From: UBA11524 sp964542315
Lineage (GTDB): Bacteria; Bacillota; Clostridia; Christensenellales; Aristaeellaceae
Direction: 5' to 3'
DNA length: 16,902 bases
NCBI GenBank assembly: GCA_964542315.1
Contig: CAZIUA010000058.1
Span: 1-16,902 of the forward strand
The notes under the pieces were generated by a model. It ran no database searches and was not told where the DNA came from. It saw only the letters and a list, made by a program, of their open reading frames with translations. The stretch's first letter is position 1; each line of letters begins with the position of its first letter. Positions 13,948 through 16,902 of the stretch are shown in pieces. Position numbers and translations under genes: made by a program.

Positions 13948-14516
13948 TGAATACACCCAACAAGCTGAGCCTCCTCCGGGTGGCGCTGATCCCCGTGATG
14001 GTGCTCCTGATGTACCTGCCCGGCTGGCCGATGGTGCTTTTGTCCACCGCCGTGTTCGGTGCAGCCGCCTACACCGATTATCTGGACGGACACATCGCCC
14101 GCCGTGACCACATCGTGACCGATTTCGGCAAATTCATCGACCCCGTGGCAGACAAGCTCCTCAACCTTTCCGCGATGATCATGCTGACCGGCACCGGCCT
14201 GCTGCCCCACTGGGCGGTGATCGTCATCCTCGCCCGTGAGCTCGCAGTGGATGGCCTGCGCATGGTGGCGGTCGGCCAGGGCCGCGTCATCGCTGCCGGC
14301 AAGCTGGGCAAGATCAAGACCGTCAGCCAGATGGTGCTGATTCTCTTCCTCATGCTGGCCGGCCGTCTGACGCTCATCTTCCTGGGCGGCACCGCATGGG
14401 CCGTCGCCATGGATGTGCTGCGCTGGGTGATGATCATCTGGGCGGTCGTCATCACCGTCTGGAGCGGTGTGGACTACTTCGCCCGCAACTTCGACGTCAT
14501 CCGCAACGCCAAATAA
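13947..14516 (+). CDS. pgsA: CDP-diacylglycerol-glycerol-3-phosphate 3-phosphatidyltransferase
   Basis: The start is ATG at 13947, sharing its A with the rimO TGA and lying eight bases after GGGAGAG; the GTG three bases earlier is less likely. 189 aa, normal length. The CDP-alcohol phosphatidyltransferase signature D-x2-D-G-x2-A-R-x8-G-x3-D-x3-D is complete: Asp44, Asp47, Gly48, Ala51, Arg52, Gly61, Asp65 and Asp69. The rest forms about six membrane helices. It makes phosphatidylglycerol phosphate, the first committed step to anionic phospholipids, in the cytoplasmic membrane. In many Clostridia and Bacilli rimO and pgsA are followed by cinA and recA; here a terminator and GH42 follow instead. 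Confidence 0.93.
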   Translation: MNTPNKLSLLRVALIPVMVLLMYLPGWPMVLLSTAVFGAAAYTDYLDGHIARRDHIVTDFGKFIDPVADKLLNLSAMIMLTGTGLLPHWAVIVILARELAVDGLRMVAVGQGRVIAAGKLGKIKTVSQMVLILFLMLAGRLTLIFLGGTAWAVAMDVLRWVMIIWAVVITVWSGVDYFARNFDVIRNAK

Positions 14517-14527
14517 GGGGGGACATC

Positions 14528-14545
14528 GGGGACTTCGTCCCTTTT
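14528..14545 (+). terminator. Terminator of rimO-pgsA (GGGACTTCGTCCC hairpin)
   Basis: GGGAC (14529-14533), TTC loop, GTCCC (14537-14541), then TTTT. It begins 11 bp after the pgsA stop. It is identical to the hairpins at 4458-4470 and, inverted, at 12531-12543. The stem is short, so the stronger hairpin at 14680 may back it up. Confidence 0.6.
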
Positions 14546-14649
14546 AGCGCGATAGAGCAGTCCGTACCTTCGAATTGCTTCCGCCCTCGCACTCCTTCGG
14601 GGCGATCAAGTTGGTGTATTGCCATACTGCTTCCGCATGGACTTGCCGT

Positions 14650-14707
14650 GACGAAGGGATTGCCTCTCCATCTCATCGACCTTCCCCCCAAGGGGAAGGC
14701 TTTTTTT
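14650..14707 (+). terminator. Repeat-derived strong intrinsic terminator upstream of GH42
   Basis: CCTTCCCC (14680-14687), loop CCAA, GGGGAAGG (14692-14699), then C and seven T. It is the best terminator in the window for the plus strand. The preceding GACGAAGGGATTG and TCTCATCGAC resemble parts of the repeats at 8881-8894 and 16861-16882, so the terminator seems built from the same intergenic element. The rest of 14546-14649 holds a small CGCCC/GGGCG stem and nothing else I recognise. Confidence 0.75.
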
Positions 14708-14737
14708 GCATTATTTCGCCCTCCCGGCTTCTGCCGC

Positions 14738-14766
14738 TTTACAAAACCCTGCACATCCGCTAAAAT
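14738..14766 (+). promoter_or_regulatory. Promoter of the GH42 gene
   Basis: TTTACA (14738-14743), 17-bp spacer, TAAAAT (14761-14766): both hexamers differ from consensus by one base. The start site is expected near 14773, giving a leader of only about 24 nt that carries GGAGGG. No operator-like repeat is obvious. Confidence 0.8.
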
Positions 14767-14796
14767 AGGAACAAAAAAGCGCGGAGGGATCTGCTT

Positions 14797-16815
14797 ATGA
14801 CCTTCACCCCTCGTTTTCCCGCCTTCCTGCATGGCGGCGACTACAACCCCGATCAGTGGCTCGACCGGCCTGACATCCTCGACCGTGATGTGGAGATGAT
14901 GCACAAAGCTCATGTCAACACCGTATCCATCGGCATTTTCGCCTGGGCGCGGCTGGAACCGGAAGACGGCGTATACGACTTCACCTGGCTGGATGAGGTG
15001 ATCGACCGGCTGTGGAAGGGCGGCATCCACATCATCCTGGCCACGCCCAGCGGCGCGCGTCCGGCCTGGATGGCACAGAAATACCCCGAGGTGCTTCGCG
15101 TGAACGACCGTTATCAGCGCATGCATTTCGGCGGACGCCACAATCACTGCCTCACCTCCCCCGTCTACCGGCGCAAGGTCGCGGAGATGGATCGCCGCCT
15201 GGCCGAGCGCTACGCCAGCCACCCGGCAGTCATCCTGTGGCACCTGAGCAACGAGATGAGCGGCGAATGCCGGTGCGAGCTGTGCCAGGAGGTCTTCCGC
15301 GGCTGGCTGAAGGACAAGTACGGCACGCTGGACAAGCTCAACGAGGCGTGGTGGACGTCCTTCTGGGCGCACCGCTACACCGACTGGAGCCAGGTCGAAG
15401 CCCCCGGCCCCATGGCGGAGACCAGCACCAACGGCATGTTCATCGACTGGCGGCGCTTTGCCACCCATCAGGCGAAGACCTTCATGATGGCGGAGCGCGA
15501 TGCGGTGCAGGCGGTCGATCCGTCGCTGAAGGTCACGGCGAACCTGATGGAGCGCTTCTGGGATTATGACTATTTCGACCTGGCCGAGGGCATGGACGTG
15601 GTGTCCTGGGATGCCTACCCCATGTGGCATTCCGGCGATGACATCGCCCGCGCGGCGGAATTCGCCATGAACCATGACATGATGCGCTCCTTCAAGGATC
15701 AGCCCTTCCTGCTGATGGAGTCCACCCCGTCCCAGGTCAACTGGAAGCCCGTCAACAAGCTCAAGCGCCCGGGGATGCATCTGCTTTCCTCCATGCAGGC
15801 GCTGGCGCACGGCAGCCAGAGCGTGCTCTACTTCCAGTGGCGCAAGGGCCGCGGCGCAGCGGAGCAGTTCCACGGCGCGGTGGTGGATCACGACGGGCGC
15901 GACGACACCCGCGTCTTCCGCGATGTGACCCAGGTCGGTCAGGCGCTGGAGGAACTTCGTCCCATTTATGATAAAGAAAAAGCCCCGGCGCAGGCGTGCA
16001 TCATCTACGACTGGAGCAACTGGTGGGCGATCGACTACGCGCAGACGGGCCAGAACCACAACATGAAGTATTTCGACAGCGTGAACATGCATTACCGCAG
16101 CCTGTGGCAGCTGGGTGTAAATGTGGACTTCCGCGACGAGCGGGACTGCACCGACCTGAGCCGCTACAAGCTGGTCATCTGCCCGATGCTCTTCATGCTC
16201 AAGGACAGCTTCGCGCAGAAGCTCCGCGCCTTTGTGGAAGGCGGCGGCACGCTGCTGATGACCTACTTCTCCGGCGTGGTGGATGAGCGCGGTCTGGCGT
16301 GGCTGGGCGGTGCGCCCCATGGGCTGACGGATGTGCTGGGCATCCGCGCGACGGAGCTGGACGCCCTCTTCCCCGATGACAAGCAGCGCATGCTCCTGGC
16401 GGACGGCCGCAGCTTCCCCATTCATGAGCTGTGCGAGATCCCGGAGGTGCTGGGCGCCAAGTCCCTGGGCCTGTACGAGGAGGACTTCTACGCCGCCCTG
16501 CCCTGCCTGACCCGCCATGCATTCGGCAAGGGACAGGCGTACTATCTCGCCGCGAAGGTGGAGCAGGCCGGTCTGGACGCCATCTATGCCGATCTGGCGG
16601 ATGAGCTGTCCCTCCCCCGTGCGATGACGCAGCCCCTCCCCGAGGGCATCATCGCCACCGAGCGCGGCGGTGCGGTGTTCCTGCAAAACTACTCCGGGCG
16701 CGCCCAGTCCTTCACCCTCGAAGGCCGGTATACCGACCTGCTCACCGGCGAGACCGCCGCAGGGGACATCATCATGCCCGCCAACGGCGTTATGGTGCTG
16801 ATGGCCGCCGAATAA
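14797..16815 (+). CDS. Beta-galactosidase, glycoside hydrolase family 42
   Basis: The start is ATG at 14797, eight bases after GGAGGG; 672 aa, full length. The family opening GGDYNPDQW (13-21) begins the TIM barrel. The acid/base is Glu153 in WHLSNEM and the nucleophile is Glu308 in LLMESTPSQVNW. The zinc-type Cys set is complete: Cys118 (HNHC), Cys158, Cys160 and Cys163 (CRCELC). A trimerisation domain with CIIYDWSNWWAID (around 400) and a C-terminal beta domain follow. It has no signal peptide, so it cleaves terminal beta-galactosides in the cytosol, likely short galactan or arabinogalactan oligosaccharides from pectin side chains or other imported galactosides. It has its own promoter and stands alone between two palindromic repeats. 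The lacZ/bgaB-type gene names are not justified by the sequence alone. Confidence 0.94.
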   Translation: MTFTPRFPAFLHGGDYNPDQWLDRPDILDRDVEMMHKAHVNTVSIGIFAWARLEPEDGVYDFTWLDEVIDRLWKGGIHIILATPSGARPAWMAQKYPEVLRVNDRYQRMHFGGRHNHCLTSPVYRRKVAEMDRRLAERYASHPAVILWHLSNEMSGECRCELCQEVFRGWLKDKYGTLDKLNEAWWTSFWAHRYTDWSQVEAPGPMAETSTNGMFIDWRRFATHQAKTFMMAERDAVQAVDPSLKVTANLMERFWDYDYFDLAEGMDVVSWDAYPMWHSGDDIARAAEFAMNHDMMRSFKDQPFLLMESTPSQVNWKPVNKLKRPGMHLLSSMQALAHGSQSVLYFQWRKGRGAAEQFHGAVVDHDGRDDTRVFRDVTQVGQALEELRPIYDKEKAPAQACIIYDWSNWWAIDYAQTGQNHNMKYFDSVNMHYRSLWQLGVNVDFRDERDCTDLSRYKLVICPMLFMLKDSFAQKLRAFVEGGGTLLMTYFSGVVDERGLAWLGGAPHGLTDVLGIRATELDALFPDDKQRMLLADGRSFPIHELCEIPEVLGAKSLGLYEEDFYAALPCLTRHAFGKGQAYYLAAKVEQAGLDAIYADLADELSLPRAMTQPLPEGIIATERGGAVFLQNYSGRAQSFTLEGRYTDLLTGETAAGDIIMPANGVMVLMAAE

Positions 16816-16851
16816 ACCGGCTGACCGCAACACCGTCATAGCATTTGTCCG

Positions 16852-16902
16852 TAGTGTCCACCTCATCAGTCCCTTCGGGACAGCTTCCCCTCGAGGGGAA
16901 GC
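16852..16902. repeat. Palindromic intergenic repeat, cut by window end
   Basis: After CACCTCATCA come two stems in a row: GTCCC-TTC-GGGAC (16869-16881) and GCTTCCCC-TCGA-GGGGAAGC (16883-16902). This is the style of small palindromic repeats widespread between genes of gut Clostridia. The second stem could terminate GH42 transcripts if a T tract follows beyond the window. Bases 16816-16851 show nothing notable. Confidence 0.6.

Noticed and set aside
14497..16866. A 789-codon minus-strand frame opposite GH42
   Set aside because: It is a low-complexity His/Gly/Val-rich mirror frame that runs through intergenic repeats at both ends.

Overview
The window looks like a chromosomal segment of a GC-rich gut-type member of the Clostridia (Bacillota). 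The reasons are Bacillota-style strong ribosome binding sites (AAGGAGG types), sigma-A-like promoters with extended -10 elements, TTG and GTG starts, a rimO-pgsA pair, plant-polysaccharide enzymes and small palindromic intergenic repeats. The genus cannot be read from the sequence. I see no tRNA, rRNA, CRISPR array, transposase or phage gene.

Layout. (1) 1-816, plus strand: a Gfo/Idh/MocA sugar-type oxidoreductase cut by the window edge. (2) 968-4333, plus strand: a 1121-residue ABC exporter (ATPase fused to a MacB/FtsX-type permease) with an unusual Met- and Ala-rich repetitive outer domain, followed by a terminator. (3) 4334-4865: a 532-bp non-coding stretch full of hairpins. (4) 7401-4866, minus strand: a two-gene unit encoding a duplicated DUF1538 membrane protein and a tandem PII-like protein. 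It has its own near-consensus promoter and a leader of about 275 nt that ends in an intrinsic terminator just before the first gene. (5) 12410-7445, minus strand: a pectin/rhamnogalacturonan unit with a CE12 esterase, a CE8-CE12 fusion, a GH105 unsaturated glucuronyl/galacturonyl hydrolase and a beta-lactamase-fold serine hydrolase. (6) 12548-14545, plus strand: rimO and pgsA, overlapping by one base. (7) 14738-16815, plus strand: a GH42 beta-galactosidase with its own promoter. (8) 16852-16902: the start of another palindromic repeat.

How the parts fit together. The pectin enzymes lack signal peptides, so they probably act in the cytoplasm on imported, lyase-generated oligosaccharides. Methyl and acetyl esters come off (CE8, CE12), the unsaturated end sugar is released (GH105), and galactan side chains are trimmed by the separately transcribed GH42. 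The oxidoreductase may process a released sugar.

The most interesting unit is the DUF1538/PII pair. Its layout suggests two layers of control: transcription attenuation by a leader RNA, and protein-level gating by a PII-like partner. DUF1538 proteins have, as I recall, been reported as a paired Na+(Li+,K+)/H+ antiporter (UmpAB) in Halomonas. If that applies here, the leader could be an ion- or nucleotide-sensing RNA.
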